Positions 1 through 7,280 of a stretch of 64,000 nucleotides of DNA are shown in pieces. Origin of the DNA: Paenibacillus ottowii (GTDB taxonomy: Bacteria; Bacillota; Bacilli; Paenibacillales; Paenibacillaceae); the NCBI RefSeq assembly GCF_006874425.1, contig NZ_VIJZ01000003.1:589932-653931 (forward strand), given 5' to 3'. Numbering within the stretch: the stretch's first letter is position 1; each line of letters opens with the position of its first letter. The notes under the pieces were generated by a model. That model was not told where the DNA came from and did no database searches. It saw only the letters and a list, made by a program, of their open reading frames with translations. Position numbers and translations under genes: made by a program.

Positions 1-181
1 GCTGGTTAATCATTTCGGGAATTGTCCGGATTCCTTTAAAATCGGAACAATTCGCTCTTATTCGGTTAATGCCAACAGCTCCAACAAGGAGCATGCCCAT
101 TTCGCCTTCGGCCTCAGCCTCAGCTCGAAGCAACCTTGCCAACATATCGATATCCTGTTGCCTGGATTTTACAACTGCCAT
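1..181 (-). CDS. Cell wall hydrolase, SleB/CwlJ family (N-terminal part, runs off the window)
   Basis: Only the first 60 codons are present; the gene continues beyond position 1. The visible protein begins MAVVKSRQQDIDMLARLLRA and continues with AEAEGEMGMLLVGAVGINR. This matches the start of the hydrolase_2 (SleB/CwlJ) fold, where the E in the 'RAEA.GE' segment belongs to the active site. Such enzymes cleave the peptidoglycan of the spore cortex during germination or act as vegetative wall hydrolases. No signal peptide precedes the domain, which is more like CwlJ (deposited from the mother cell) than SleB. A good ribosome-binding site (GAGGTGAGC) lies just upstream of the ATG at 181. The family assignment is fairly safe; the precise role is not. 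Confidence 0.8.
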   Translation of the reverse strand, partial: MAVVKSRQQDIDMLARLLRAEAEAEGEMGMLLVGAVGINRIRANCSDFKGIRTIPEMINQ

Positions 182-634
182 TTGCTCACCTCATTTGATT
201 TCTAGACTCATCATATTTTAGGCTAAGCAGATGTGTTACTCTGGCTAAATAAATAGAAAACGATATTAAACAGCCCATTTCACTGAACCTTAGCCCATTA
301 GTTGAGTGAAAGTGGTAAAATTCCCCTCAAAATATGTGATACGGCTCACCGTATCGGGTCTAACGGCAAATAAAAAGGGTCTCTTTACAGTGTCTCGCTT
401 AAACAACCACTTTAGAGCAATCCTGTGAGTCATTAATCCGAACGATGAGACGACCGTTACGTTTGGCTAGGTCCATGCGCTGACGATTTTAGCCATATCC
501 CCAACTCACCCACTTGAATTTTTTTACAAATTGGAATCATAGTAACATCACGATGTTCGTTCATTATTCCATCCCGCTAAAGAAAGGTCACCTGCCAAAA
601 TGGAATAACTTCAACGGACGTGGCAAATGCTGAA
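182..634. other. Intergenic stretch, no convincing gene
   Basis: About 450 bases separate the hydrolase from the MmyB-type regulator. The only clear structure is a perfect hairpin at 338-355 (GATACGG, loop ctca, CCGTATC) without a T-run, so it is not an obvious terminator. A minus-strand reading frame of 47 codons (290-433, starting MTHRIALKWLFKRD) is open but has no ribosome-binding site; I do not call it a gene. Confidence 0.5.
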
Positions 635-1477
635 TTATCGATTAACCGCAGAAAGAAGTTTTCTCATTCTTTCAATTGTTGGAGTATCCAAAGGAATATT
701 AACTGTAACCTGGAGGTCAACGGAGTCCATAGCCTGGAAGGAAAGATGACCAAAACGAAGGGAACCGACAACAGGATGATTAAGCAGCTTTTCACCTTCC
801 GGCACATTTATAACTTGATGCAACGGCCACCATTCCCGGAACTCCTTACTTTGCTGGTGCAGGTCCTCAATAAGCTCTCCCCACCAAGGATCCCCGACTG
901 TATTTGCATAGTTGGCCCGAAACTGGGCTAACCGATGTTTGGCGTTCGCTTCCCAACTGTCACCCAGCATCCGCTTCGCATTATTCGTAGTGAATAGGCG
1001 CCATATCGAATTTCTGTCTCTTGCCGACATTGCTTCGTAATCTCCAAAAACAAGAATCGCGGCCTGGTTCCAGGCTACGACATCCCACCTTGAATTTACC
1101 ACAAAGGCAGGGCTTTCCCCCTGTCTGTCCAAAAAATCCTGCAGTAGCTGGCTTACCTTGTTCTGTGGCGCTTGATTACTCGGAGGTAAGTGTCCTGCAG
1201 CGAGCAAGAAGAGATGTTTTCGCTCAATGTCGTTCATTCGCAGCGCACGGGACAAGCTATCAAGCACCTGGATGGATACCTGAATGTCTCTACCCTGCTC
1301 CAACCATGTATACCAATCCACACTGATACCAGCGAGTATGGCAACCTCTGCCCTTCTAAGACCAGGTGTCCGCCGTCTTTCACCGGAAGGCAAACCTACC
1401 AGCTCCGGAGTCAGACGGGCCCGTTGGGTACGGAGAAATTCAGCTAATTCTCCGGTCTTTTCGCGTTCCTCCTGCAT
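635..1477 (-). CDS. XRE-type regulator with MmyB-like ligand-binding domain
   Basis: A 280-residue protein. Residues about 8-75 form a Cro/C1-type helix-turn-helix (RTPGLRRAEVAILAGISVDW, then YTWLEQGR). Residues about 105-275 match the MmyB-like ligand-binding domain (FVVNSRWDVVAWNQAA; RANYANTVGDPWW), a PAS-like fold thought to bind small hydrophobic ligands. Length and layout are normal for the family. It is transcribed away from an isochorismatase-fold hydrolase with a 142-base shared upstream region, the usual arrangement for a regulator controlling a neighbouring enzyme gene. The ATG at 1477 follows a GGAGGGATGAG ribosome-binding site. The ligand and target are not visible from sequence. 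Confidence 0.88.
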   Translation of the reverse strand: MQEEREKTGELAEFLRTQRARLTPELVGLPSGERRRTPGLRRAEVAILAGISVDWYTWLEQGRDIQVSIQVLDSLSRALRMNDIERKHLFLLAAGHLPPSNQAPQNKVSQLLQDFLDRQGESPAFVVNSRWDVVAWNQAAILVFGDYEAMSARDRNSIWRLFTTNNAKRMLGDSWEANAKHRLAQFRANYANTVGDPWWGELIEDLHQQSKEFREWWPLHQVINVPEGEKLLNHPVVGSLRFGHLSFQAMDSVDLQVTVNIPLDTPTIERMRKLLSAVNR

Positions 1478-1619
1478 TTCATCTCATCCCTCCAGTATTT
1501 CTTTGTATTCTGGGAGTAACGCTCCTAGGTTAATTCCCTCTCTCGTTATTCTATATTATCGATTATATACTGATGTAGTCATCATTTTTTTACAAGATAA
1601 GGTTAGGAGGAGATTCTAT
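1478..1619. promoter_or_regulatory. Divergent promoter region between regulator and hydrolase
   Basis: This shared upstream region contains an imperfect inverted repeat (GGGAG taacg CTCC, about 1512-1525) near the regulator start. A TATACT at 1566-1571 could serve as the -10 of the rightward gene, but its -35 is poor. An AGGAGGAGA ribosome-binding site sits at about 1605-1613. The operator is only a guess. Confidence 0.35.
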
Positions 1620-2222
1620 ATGAATCAACTAAATGGCAATCATTTGAAGGGTGAGGAACGAGCACCGTTATTGGATTGGAACAAGACTTCTCTGGTCGTC
1701 ATTGACCTCCAAAAATGGATTAGCAGTCAGTATGCTCCTTATTCTGCCGAGATGGTCATTGCAAATTCAGCTAAGCTGGCCAATCTTTTTCGTAACAAGG
1801 GGGCTTTTGTGAATCTTGTACACGTATCCAGTAAAGACTTCAAGGATATACCTTCTCCCAAGCTCGATACCACGGTACCTAGACTGAACCTGATAGAGGG
1901 CTGGGATGAATTTGTTCCCGAGCTCGGAGTGACCGAGACAGACCATATCATCTCCAAAAAACAATGGGGGGCTTTCCATGGAACAGACCTTGATCTGCAG
2001 CTGCGCCGCCGAAATATTGATACGATCGTTTTATGCGGTATATCCTCAGGTATCGGAGTCGATACAACCGCAAGAGAGGCATTTCAGCACGGCTATCAAC
2101 TTATTTTTGCAATTGACGCCATGACCGGGTTCACCAAGGCCGAACATGAGCATGTACGGGACGTTATTTTTCCGAGGATTGGCCGGATTCGCACAACAGA
2201 AGAGATCCTAGAAGGGATTTAG
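1620..2222 (+). CDS. Isochorismatase-family hydrolase with Gly in place of catalytic Cys
   Basis: A 200-residue cysteine-hydrolase-fold protein. The reading frame is open much further upstream, but the ATG at 1620 has a strong AGGAGGAGA site and gives the normal family length. The acid of the triad is D29 (VVIDLQKW) and the lysine is K113 or K114 (ISKKQWGAFHGTDL). The position of the nucleophilic cysteine is occupied by G146 (GISSGIGVDTTA). From the known families, a glycine here is typical of true isochorismatases such as EntB and PhzD, which hydrolyse a vinyl ether without a thiolate; amidase-type members keep the cysteine. The C-terminal segment (AIDAMTGFTKAEHEH) is also EntB-like. No siderophore genes are nearby, so the substrate is unknown. 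Confidence 0.88.
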   Translation: MNQLNGNHLKGEERAPLLDWNKTSLVVIDLQKWISSQYAPYSAEMVIANSAKLANLFRNKGAFVNLVHVSSKDFKDIPSPKLDTTVPRLNLIEGWDEFVPELGVTETDHIISKKQWGAFHGTDLDLQLRRRNIDTIVLCGISSGIGVDTTAREAFQHGYQLIFAIDAMTGFTKAEHEHVRDVIFPRIGRIRTTEEILEGI

Positions 2223-2560
2223 GTTCGTTTTAAAGGGAAACCTGATTGTGTCTAAAATCAAAAAATGCTTTTAAAAATATGGTTGGCTATGGCTAGCCAT
2301 ATTTTCTGCCATTTATTCACCAAGTTCATACCAACCTACTCCGTCACAGTATGAGGTCGAGTGTGAAGCGAAATTGCATCATTTGTGATAGGGTTCTCCG
2401 CACTTTCTGTAACGGCAAGTTTTTTGTCTCTCTTATTCCTCGGGGTTATCGAGCTGCACGGCGGACATGACAAGAATTTGATCCGATAATTAAAAAAGCC
2501 TTCGATATGAGGACTTCATTTGGGCAATGTTCTTGTCACCTGACTTTCGGCGCCGCAATA
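2223..2560. other. Intergenic stretch with a hairpin after the hydrolase
   Basis: A 9-bp inverted repeat (AAAATATGG at 2274-2282, CCATATTTT at 2297-2305) about 50 bases after the hydrolase stop could be its transcription terminator. The rest, to 2560, has no convincing reading frame, repeat or promoter. Confidence 0.5.
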
Positions 2561-2596
2561 ATCAAAAACTCTGTCAGTACTGACAGAGTTTTTGAT
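2561..2596 (-). terminator. 36-bp perfect palindrome over the tetR stop codon
   Basis: Two 18-base arms (2561-2578 and 2579-2596) form a perfect palindrome whose centre is GTCAGTACTGAC, with T-rich outer ends (AGTTTTTGAT on the minus strand). As RNA from the minus strand it makes a long stem ending in a U-run, so it should work as an intrinsic terminator for the TetR gene, whose last seven codons and stop lie inside it. The core carries the same GTCAGT/ACTGAC half-sites as the operators upstream of that gene, spaced one base closer. Confidence 0.7.
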
Positions 2597-3119
2597 ACAC
2601 CTCATAAACTGCGAGCACCTGCTCCACAAAGCCTTTCTCGGCACTTTCAATCCATTTGTTAAAAGCCATGTGAAAAATTCCAACCGCAAATCGTGCGGCA
2701 AGCTCTGACAGCTCGCTATCATATTTGACAGACAAGACGTTTGTGACAGACTCAATCAGCGCCTGGCTTTTTAGCAGCTCACGCTCCTGCAAATCAGGGT
2801 TACTTTGAATAATTTGATTCCGCGCCAGCACCCTCTCCCGCTCGCCATCAAAAAAACTAAAAACCGAGGCAAAGCCATCAACCGCAAGCTTCAGCGGCTT
2901 TTGCTCGACGTCAAAATGGTCCGTGATAAAAGCCGCGACTTGCTGCCCCATCTCATTTCTTGTGTCGAAAAGCACGTCAGACTTGTCCTTGAATTGCCGG
3001 AAAAAGGTTCTCTCCGTCACACCTACAAGGCTTGCAATCTCTTGCACCGTCGTATTTTCATAGCCTTTTTCCATAAATAATTTCGTGGCCGCCGCCTGCA
3101 GTTTCTCTTTACTATTCAT
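2574..3119 (-). CDS. TetR-family transcriptional regulator
   Basis: A 181-residue protein with a TetR N-terminal helix-turn-helix at about residues 5-50 (LFMEKGYENTTVQEIASLVG, then VTERTFFRQFKDKSDVLF) and an all-helical C-terminal ligand domain. It is divergent from an NAD(P)-binding oxidoreductase. The 149-base region between them holds two GTCAGT-N-ACTGAC palindromes on either side of a good promoter. TetR regulators usually repress themselves and a divergent neighbour until a ligand is bound; here the ligand is probably a substrate of the reductase, which is inference. The ATG at 3119 has an AGGAATGG site. The C-terminal codons overlap a terminator palindrome. Confidence 0.92.
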   Translation of the reverse strand: MNSKEKLQAAATKLFMEKGYENTTVQEIASLVGVTERTFFRQFKDKSDVLFDTRNEMGQQVAAFITDHFDVEQKPLKLAVDGFASVFSFFDGERERVLARNQIIQSNPDLQERELLKSQALIESVTNVLSVKYDSELSELAARFAVGIFHMAFNKWIESAEKGFVEQVLAVYEVYQKLCQY

Positions 3120-3164
3120 TTTACCATTCCTATTTTTGTAATTTTTTTACAATTTATCAAAAAG

Positions 3165-3239
3165 GTCAGTAACTGACATTTTTTCTTGACAACAGTATTC
3201 AGCAAGCGCATAATGATCTCCAATGTCAGTCACTGACAT
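3165..3239 (+). promoter_or_regulatory. SDR-gene promoter flanked by two TetR-type operators
   Basis: Operator 1 is GTCAGT-A-ACTGAC at 3165-3177. Operator 2 is a perfect 8+1+8 palindrome, ATGTCAGT-C-ACTGACAT, at 3223-3239. Between them lies TTGACA (3186-3191), 17 bases, then CATAAT (3209-3214), a near-consensus sigma-A promoter reading into the oxidoreductase. A regulator bound at operator 2 would sit on the start of the transcript. The sites are seen directly; assigning them to the adjacent TetR protein is inference from position. Confidence 0.8.
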
Positions 3240-3268
3240 CACTTTATCAAAAAGAAGGAGAGAACACA

Positions 3269-4156
3269 ATGAAAATCACAGTTCTCGGCTCACTCGGCAA
3301 TATCAATCGTGTCTACCTTCCACGCCTCATCGCAGATGGTCACGATGTCACCGTCATCACAAGCTCCAAAGATCGGATCGCCGACATCAAGGCGCTCGGC
3401 GCCAAGGCTGCTGTCGGCTCAAACCGTGACGTCGACTTCCTCACCAAGGCTTTCACAGGCAGCGACGTCGTTTACCTCATGATTTCTGGCATCAATTTTG
3501 CCACTGGCACGGATATGTGGCAGACCGCCATCGAGCTTTCTGAAGATTACAAGACTGCCGTTCTAAACTCAGGCGTGAAAAACGTCATCAACCTCAGCTC
3601 AGTCGGCGCTGACAACCCCAACGCCGGCATCCTTTACAGCTATCATTTTGCAGAAGACGCGCTCAACTCGCTCGAGGGCGTGAACGTTGTTCATATCCGC
3701 CCTGTCGGCTTTTACAGCAATCTTTTTGCCGACATGCAAAGCCTCAAAGCCCAGCGAATCCTCTTCAGTCCAATTTCAGCCGACATCCCGCAAGGGTGGG
3801 TCAGCCCAGTTGATATCGCGGACGTCGCTTACGCTCTCATTTCTCACACCCCAGCGGGAAAAAGCACGAAATTCGTAGTAAGCGATTGGGCCACAAGCAA
3901 CGACTGGCTAAATGCTCTTGCTGAAAATGATATCGAATCCAAATTCCAACAAATTCCCGTCGAAGCTCTCGCTGAAAATATGAAGAAAATCGGCTTCCAT
4001 GAAAATACCGCCAACGGCTTCGCCCAATTGTACCGCGCGGGTGAAAACGCCGACGAATTCTACGCCAGCCTCCGTGCCACCGACTACCACCTCGGCAAAG
4101 TCAAGATTGGAGACTTTGCAAAGGTTTTTGCAGATGTATATAAAAAATCAGTTTAA
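3269..4156 (+). CDS. NmrA-like NAD(P)-binding oxidoreductase
   Basis: A 295-residue protein with a Rossmann N-terminus (KITVLGSLGNINRVYLPRLI; the glycine-rich loop reads GSLGNIN, less regular than GxxGxxG) and conserved later segments such as NVINLSSVGAD, near residue 110, and NVVHIRPVGFYSNLF. It fits the NmrA/atypical short-chain dehydrogenase group, which includes quinone reductases and redox-sensing regulators. The ATG at 3269 has AAGAAGGAG upstream. The gene uses many C-ending codons (ATC, GTC, CTC, GGC), unlike its neighbours, suggesting acquisition from elsewhere together with its TetR partner. The substrate is unknown. Confidence 0.82.
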   Translation: MKITVLGSLGNINRVYLPRLIADGHDVTVITSSKDRIADIKALGAKAAVGSNRDVDFLTKAFTGSDVVYLMISGINFATGTDMWQTAIELSEDYKTAVLNSGVKNVINLSSVGADNPNAGILYSYHFAEDALNSLEGVNVVHIRPVGFYSNLFADMQSLKAQRILFSPISADIPQGWVSPVDIADVAYALISHTPAGKSTKFVVSDWATSNDWLNALAENDIESKFQQIPVEALAENMKKIGFHENTANGFAQLYRAGENADEFYASLRATDYHLGKVKIGDFAKVFADVYKKSV

Positions 4157-4182
4157 ACCATTTTGGAGACTGTTTAAGGAAG

Positions 4183-4207
4183 AAAACGCGCCATAGCGCG
4201 TTTTTCC
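4183..4207 (+). terminator. Terminator of the NmrA-like gene
   Basis: The stem is AAAACGCGC (4183-4191), the loop cata, and the second arm GCGCGTTTT followed by more T residues. It lies 27 bases after the stop codon. Confidence 0.85.
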
Positions 4208-4274
4208 TTTCGTTAACAGCTAATTTTTATTTTGGATTACAAACCGTTCTTAATACCTCCACAAAAACTTGCCC

Positions 4275-4754
4275 TTATTTATGGTACGGTTCACCCCGAT
4301 TAATCTTCACCGCCCGATAAATCTGTTCCACCAGTACCAATCGCATCAGCTGATGTGGCAAGGTCATTCTTCCGAAGCTCAGCTTCTGCTGGGCACGGCG
4401 GAGAACTTCGTCAGAGAGACCATGACTGCCACCAATGACAAAGACAACATGGCTTGTACCGTAGGTGCCGAGCTTGTCCAATTCCTCAGCAAGTTCTTCC
4501 GAGCTCCACAGTTTGCCATCGATGGCGAGTACAATGACGTGTGCCTCACTTTTCACATGAGCAAGGATACGCTCTCCTTCCCGTTCCTTAACCTGTCGAA
4601 CTTCCGCCTCGCTCAGTGTGTCAGGAGCCTTTTCATCCGCTACCTCGATCATTTGGAACTTGATGTATGGCCCTAGCCGTTTAGCGTATTCCTGAATGCC
4701 CATAACCAAATATTTCTCTTTTAACTTCCCCACACCTATAAGCTGAATAAACAA
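4275..4754 (-). CDS. rlmH: 23S rRNA pseudouridine-1915 N3-methyltransferase
   Basis: A 159-residue SPOUT-class methyltransferase, the normal RlmH length. The N-terminus ([20 protein letters not shown]) and the SAM-binding trefoil knot ([17 protein letters not shown], then [17 protein letters not shown]) are diagnostic. The enzyme methylates pseudouridine 1915 in helix 69 of 23S rRNA on assembled 70S ribosomes. The start is a TTG (complement of 4752-4754) with a weak AGGGGT site; no in-frame ATG is available. The gene commonly lies near the walRK/htrC region in Bacillales, as here. It is monocistronic between the TPR gene and the convergent NmrA-like gene. Confidence 0.96.
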   Translation of the reverse strand: MFIQLIGVGKLKEKYLVMGIQEYAKRLGPYIKFQMIEVADEKAPDTLSEAEVRQVKEREGERILAHVKSEAHVIVLAIDGKLWSSEELAEELDKLGTYGTSHVVFVIGGSHGLSDEVLRRAQQKLSFGRMTLPHQLMRLVLVEQIYRAVKINRGEPYHK

Positions 4755-4915
4755 ATTCCATACCCCTATCTATGTCGAATGATAATGTAAAATCGCATTT
4801 ACGATCCTCAACTTAAAAACATACCTGTAACATAGTTATTTTAGCACCTGAAACGCCTCTTACCTATCTATTTCCTCGCCGTTACGAGCCTATCCCCTTT
4901 TCAGATCATAGCGGA

Positions 4916-5830
4916 TCATTCATTTACACTCTTCACAATGAAATGCCTATCCGTTTCGTATTCATCAAGACACTGCATTAGCATCTGTCGATATTCGCTG
5001 ATTTGCTCCGCTGTCGCTGACTCCCGTAATGATTCGAACAATGCTATACATTTCTTGCAATTACGATCATTACCCGACTGATCAGCTAGTTGCATCGCCC
5101 GCACAGTAAGTCCCACTGCATCCTGTAATCTGCCGTACTTCCGATAGTACAAAGCCAAATGATAGCAGTAGCTATAATAGTAAGATATGTTCTCTGCGTC
5201 TTCATAACTCTCAAATTCATCAATCTGCTCAGCAAACGTATGTAAAATATCCGCCACATCCAAATGATACCTAAGCGCTGCCTGTAATATGGTATTCAGC
5301 CCTGGTAATATTTCCTCTAGATTATCCTGCAAAAAGGCTACGTATTCCTCGACCAGCTCTATATTTCCAGACAAAATATCCACTGCATATAAATTAGTTT
5401 TGGCTAGAAACCTGAATTCCTCAACAACCTGATTGTTTTCTTTCTCTAAATCCTCCATCCACCCTAGCTCAGCATACTTATAAATGCACTCCCTTGCCTG
5501 CTCATATGCACCCTGGTGCTGGTGAGCCATTCCGCACATCAGGTGACTGATCCCAAAATAATATACCAACGGGCGTTCTAAATTCACATGCGGGATGGGT
5601 AATTTCATTGCTTTATGATACTGCCGTTCCTCGTAGATATGCTGGACACATTGATACAAGATATCCGCCGTCTCCATCACCTTTTTCCAATTTTCAAAAG
5701 CTACAGCCATCTCCAACATTTCAACAATGATGTCCGGTTTGAGTGATTTCAGGATAGAAGTTTCCAAGAGTAGTCTCTCCTCATATTCCCATTTACATCC
5801 AATTGTATAGAAAGTGAAAAAGGCGGTCAA
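4916..5830 (-). CDS. TPR-repeat protein, possibly lacking its DNA-binding domain
   Basis: An up to 304-residue, all-helical protein of degenerate tetratricopeptide-type repeats (YYFGISHLMCGMAHQHQGAY; YYYSYCYHLALYYRKYGRLQ). It resembles the C-terminal sensor half of XRE-TPR regulators of the RRNPP type (Rap, NprR, PlcR), but no helix-turn-helix is encoded before the first in-frame upstream stop. The start is uncertain: a TTG at 5830 has no clear ribosome-binding site, while a TTG at 5767 follows GAGGAGAG and would give 283 residues. A tandem pair of small XRE genes starts divergently 100 bases away. Either this is a split regulator, or an ancestral fused gene lost its N-terminus. No Phr-like signal peptide gene is visible downstream. 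Confidence 0.7.
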   Translation of the reverse strand: MTAFFTFYTIGCKWEYEERLLLETSILKSLKPDIIVEMLEMAVAFENWKKVMETADILYQCVQHIYEERQYHKAMKLPIPHVNLERPLVYYFGISHLMCGMAHQHQGAYEQARECIYKYAELGWMEDLEKENNQVVEEFRFLAKTNLYAVDILSGNIELVEEYVAFLQDNLEEILPGLNTILQAALRYHLDVADILHTFAEQIDEFESYEDAENISYYYSYCYHLALYYRKYGRLQDAVGLTVRAMQLADQSGNDRNCKKCIALFESLRESATAEQISEYRQMLMQCLDEYETDRHFIVKSVNE

Positions 5831-5932
5831 TATAAAAAGTACTTAAGAGTACAGTTTTTTGTTATTTTATTTTGCATAAAATGGTCTGTAACCATATTCT
5901 CTCCTCTTCTAACCTTAAGTGGAGGTGATCAC

Positions 5933-6277
5933 ATGAGTTTACCAGAAAGTGTCGGAAATCGGATACGGGAGCTAAGAAAGGCTAAAGGATGGACACAGGA
6001 ACAACTGGCAGAAGCAGCAGGACTCCATTACAGTTATATTGGCGGAGTTGAACGTGGAGATCGAAATATTTCATTGGAGACGTTGGAAAAAATAATTCTA
6101 GCGTTAAAGGTTCCACCCTTTGAACTTTTCCAATTCGATGAAAATACAGATCGAAAACAAATCATAAATGAACTTATGTTACTCATAAATTCAAGAGAAA
6201 CAACAGAGCTCGAAATTCTTACTACTATTACTAAAAACATTGTTGGTTTAGTTGAATTACAGCAAAAAAAGCATTAA
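5933..6277 (+). CDS. Small XRE-family regulator, first of a tandem pair
   Basis: A 114-residue protein. Residues about 8-65 are a Cro/C1-type helix-turn-helix (IRELRKAKGWTQEQLAEAAG, then LHYSYIGGVERGDRNISLET) with a short helical tail. The pattern is close to restriction-modification controller proteins and other small dimeric repressors, but no restriction genes are present. The ATG at 5933 follows GTGGAGGTGATCAC. It is divergent from the TPR gene and 62 bases before a paralogue of identical length, so the two probably arose by tandem duplication. Target and signal are unknown. Confidence 0.88.
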   Translation: MSLPESVGNRIRELRKAKGWTQEQLAEAAGLHYSYIGGVERGDRNISLETLEKIILALKVPPFELFQFDENTDRKQIINELMLLINSRETTELEILTTITKNIVGLVELQQKKH

Positions 6278-6339
6278 ACTATTCCATTCTATCTGACTTT
6301 TACACTTCATCTTCCATAAGCTTGATATGAGGTGGTAAT

Positions 6340-6684
6340 ATGACAAAATTACGGAATTCGGTTGGAGAAAGAATTAGAGCAATTCGGAAGGCTAAGGGAT
6401 TAACACAGCAACAACTTGCGGAGCTTTCAGGATTAGATGATGCATATATCGGATCACTAGAGCGTGGCGAAAGGAACTTTTCAATTGATACTCTGGAGAA
6501 AGTGCTAACCGCCTTAAACGTGTCTATCAGTGAGTTGATGTTTTCCAAAGAACATATGACTACAGACGAAATGATTCGGCAAGAGGCGATAGATGAGTTT
6601 GTTGCGCTCACCAGCAGATTGAATGAAGAACAAATCGAGATTCTTAGACGTGTTAGTAAAGAAGTTTCACGCGCGTTCAACTAA
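6340..6684 (+). CDS. Small XRE-family regulator, second of a tandem pair
   Basis: A 114-residue paralogue of the preceding gene. The helix-turn-helix (IRAIRKAKGLTQQQLAELSG, then LDDAYIGSLERGERNFSIDT) aligns without gaps to its neighbour, while the C-terminal third is quite different (EEQIEILRRVSKEVSRAFN). The difference suggests diverged dimerisation or ligand contacts with similar DNA recognition. The ribosome-binding site is GAGGTGG. It is probably co-transcribed with the first copy because no terminator separates them. Confidence 0.88.
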   Translation: MTKLRNSVGERIRAIRKAKGLTQQQLAELSGLDDAYIGSLERGERNFSIDTLEKVLTALNVSISELMFSKEHMTTDEMIRQEAIDEFVALTSRLNEEQIEILRRVSKEVSRAFN

Positions 6685-6715
6685 GTCACTCCACCCAAAA
6701 AAGCCTTGAATAAAA

Positions 6716-6740
6716 CCAAAAAAGAGCACCACACAGGTGC
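6716..6740 (-). terminator. Terminator of the dinB-like gene
   Basis: On the minus strand GCACC, loop tgtgt, GGTGC is followed by TCTTTTTTGG. It lies 25 bases beyond the stop of the DinB-family gene. Confidence 0.8.
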
Positions 6741-6764
6741 CCTTCAAACCTTTTATATAAAAAC

Positions 6765-7253
6765 TCACGCATACAACATAAAAAAGCTCACTTCATGTCC
6801 CAGTTGCTTCAGATAATTATAGATCTGCGAGCGGTGATGGAACACATGGGTCACGGTTTCAATCTGCCATTGAACCTGTAAATGCCCATGCTCCATATAA
6901 AAGGCCTTCGTCGAACGATTCAGATAATCTTCTTCGCTAATCGAAAGAATGTAAGCCTTATAAGTCTCGAAATTCTGCCTGAAAGTCGCAGCCAAGCGCT
7001 CAGGATCTTCCACCCCGGACAGGCTCTTTTCAATCTCTCCTACTTCTGCCTCGGACTTCTCCTGCATAATCGCAAGATCCGAAGCCGGAATAAGCACAAA
7101 ATGGTGCACTAACTCCAGCAGCGAGCGGAAATTGTCCTGTGGGCGAAAGTCCCAATCCTCTGGACGTATTTTACGAATTAAGGCTTCCCCCGTCCGTACC
7201 CCAGTCTCCAGCTCATTCAGCAGATGATCGCGAACTTGTAGCGTTCCACTCAT
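6765..7253 (-). CDS. DinB-family metal-binding protein
   Basis: A 162-residue four-helix-bundle protein of the DinB/YfiT type. The conserved metal-binding histidines are visible in LLELVHHF and in TVTHVFHHRSQIYNYLK, the signature of this superfamily. Members include bacillithiol-dependent S-transferases and DNA-damage-inducible proteins of unknown activity. The ATG at 7253 is preferred over the upstream GTG at 7259 because GGAGAG is then eight bases away. It is transcribed in the same direction as the AraC-type gene upstream, only 27 bases away, so the two may form an operon. Confidence 0.88.
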   Translation of the reverse strand: MSGTLQVRDHLLNELETGVRTGEALIRKIRPEDWDFRPQDNFRSLLELVHHFVLIPASDLAIMQEKSEAEVGEIEKSLSGVEDPERLAATFRQNFETYKAYILSISEEDYLNRSTKAFYMEHGHLQVQWQIETVTHVFHHRSQIYNYLKQLGHEVSFFMLYA

Positions 7254-7280
7254 ATCCACATCTCTCCTTTGCCTTTTTCT

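Noticed and set aside
290..433. 47-codon minus-strand frame (MTHRIALKWLFKRD...) between the hydrolase and the MmyB-type gene
   Set aside because: No ribosome-binding site, no recognisable family, and frames of this size occur by chance.
1284..1619. N-terminal extension of the isochorismatase frame
   Set aside because: It runs antisense through the regulator gene, and a strong ribosome-binding site marks the ATG at 1620.
4755..4915. Search for a Phr-type signal peptide gene after the TPR gene
   Set aside because: Only very short frames without a signal peptide are present.
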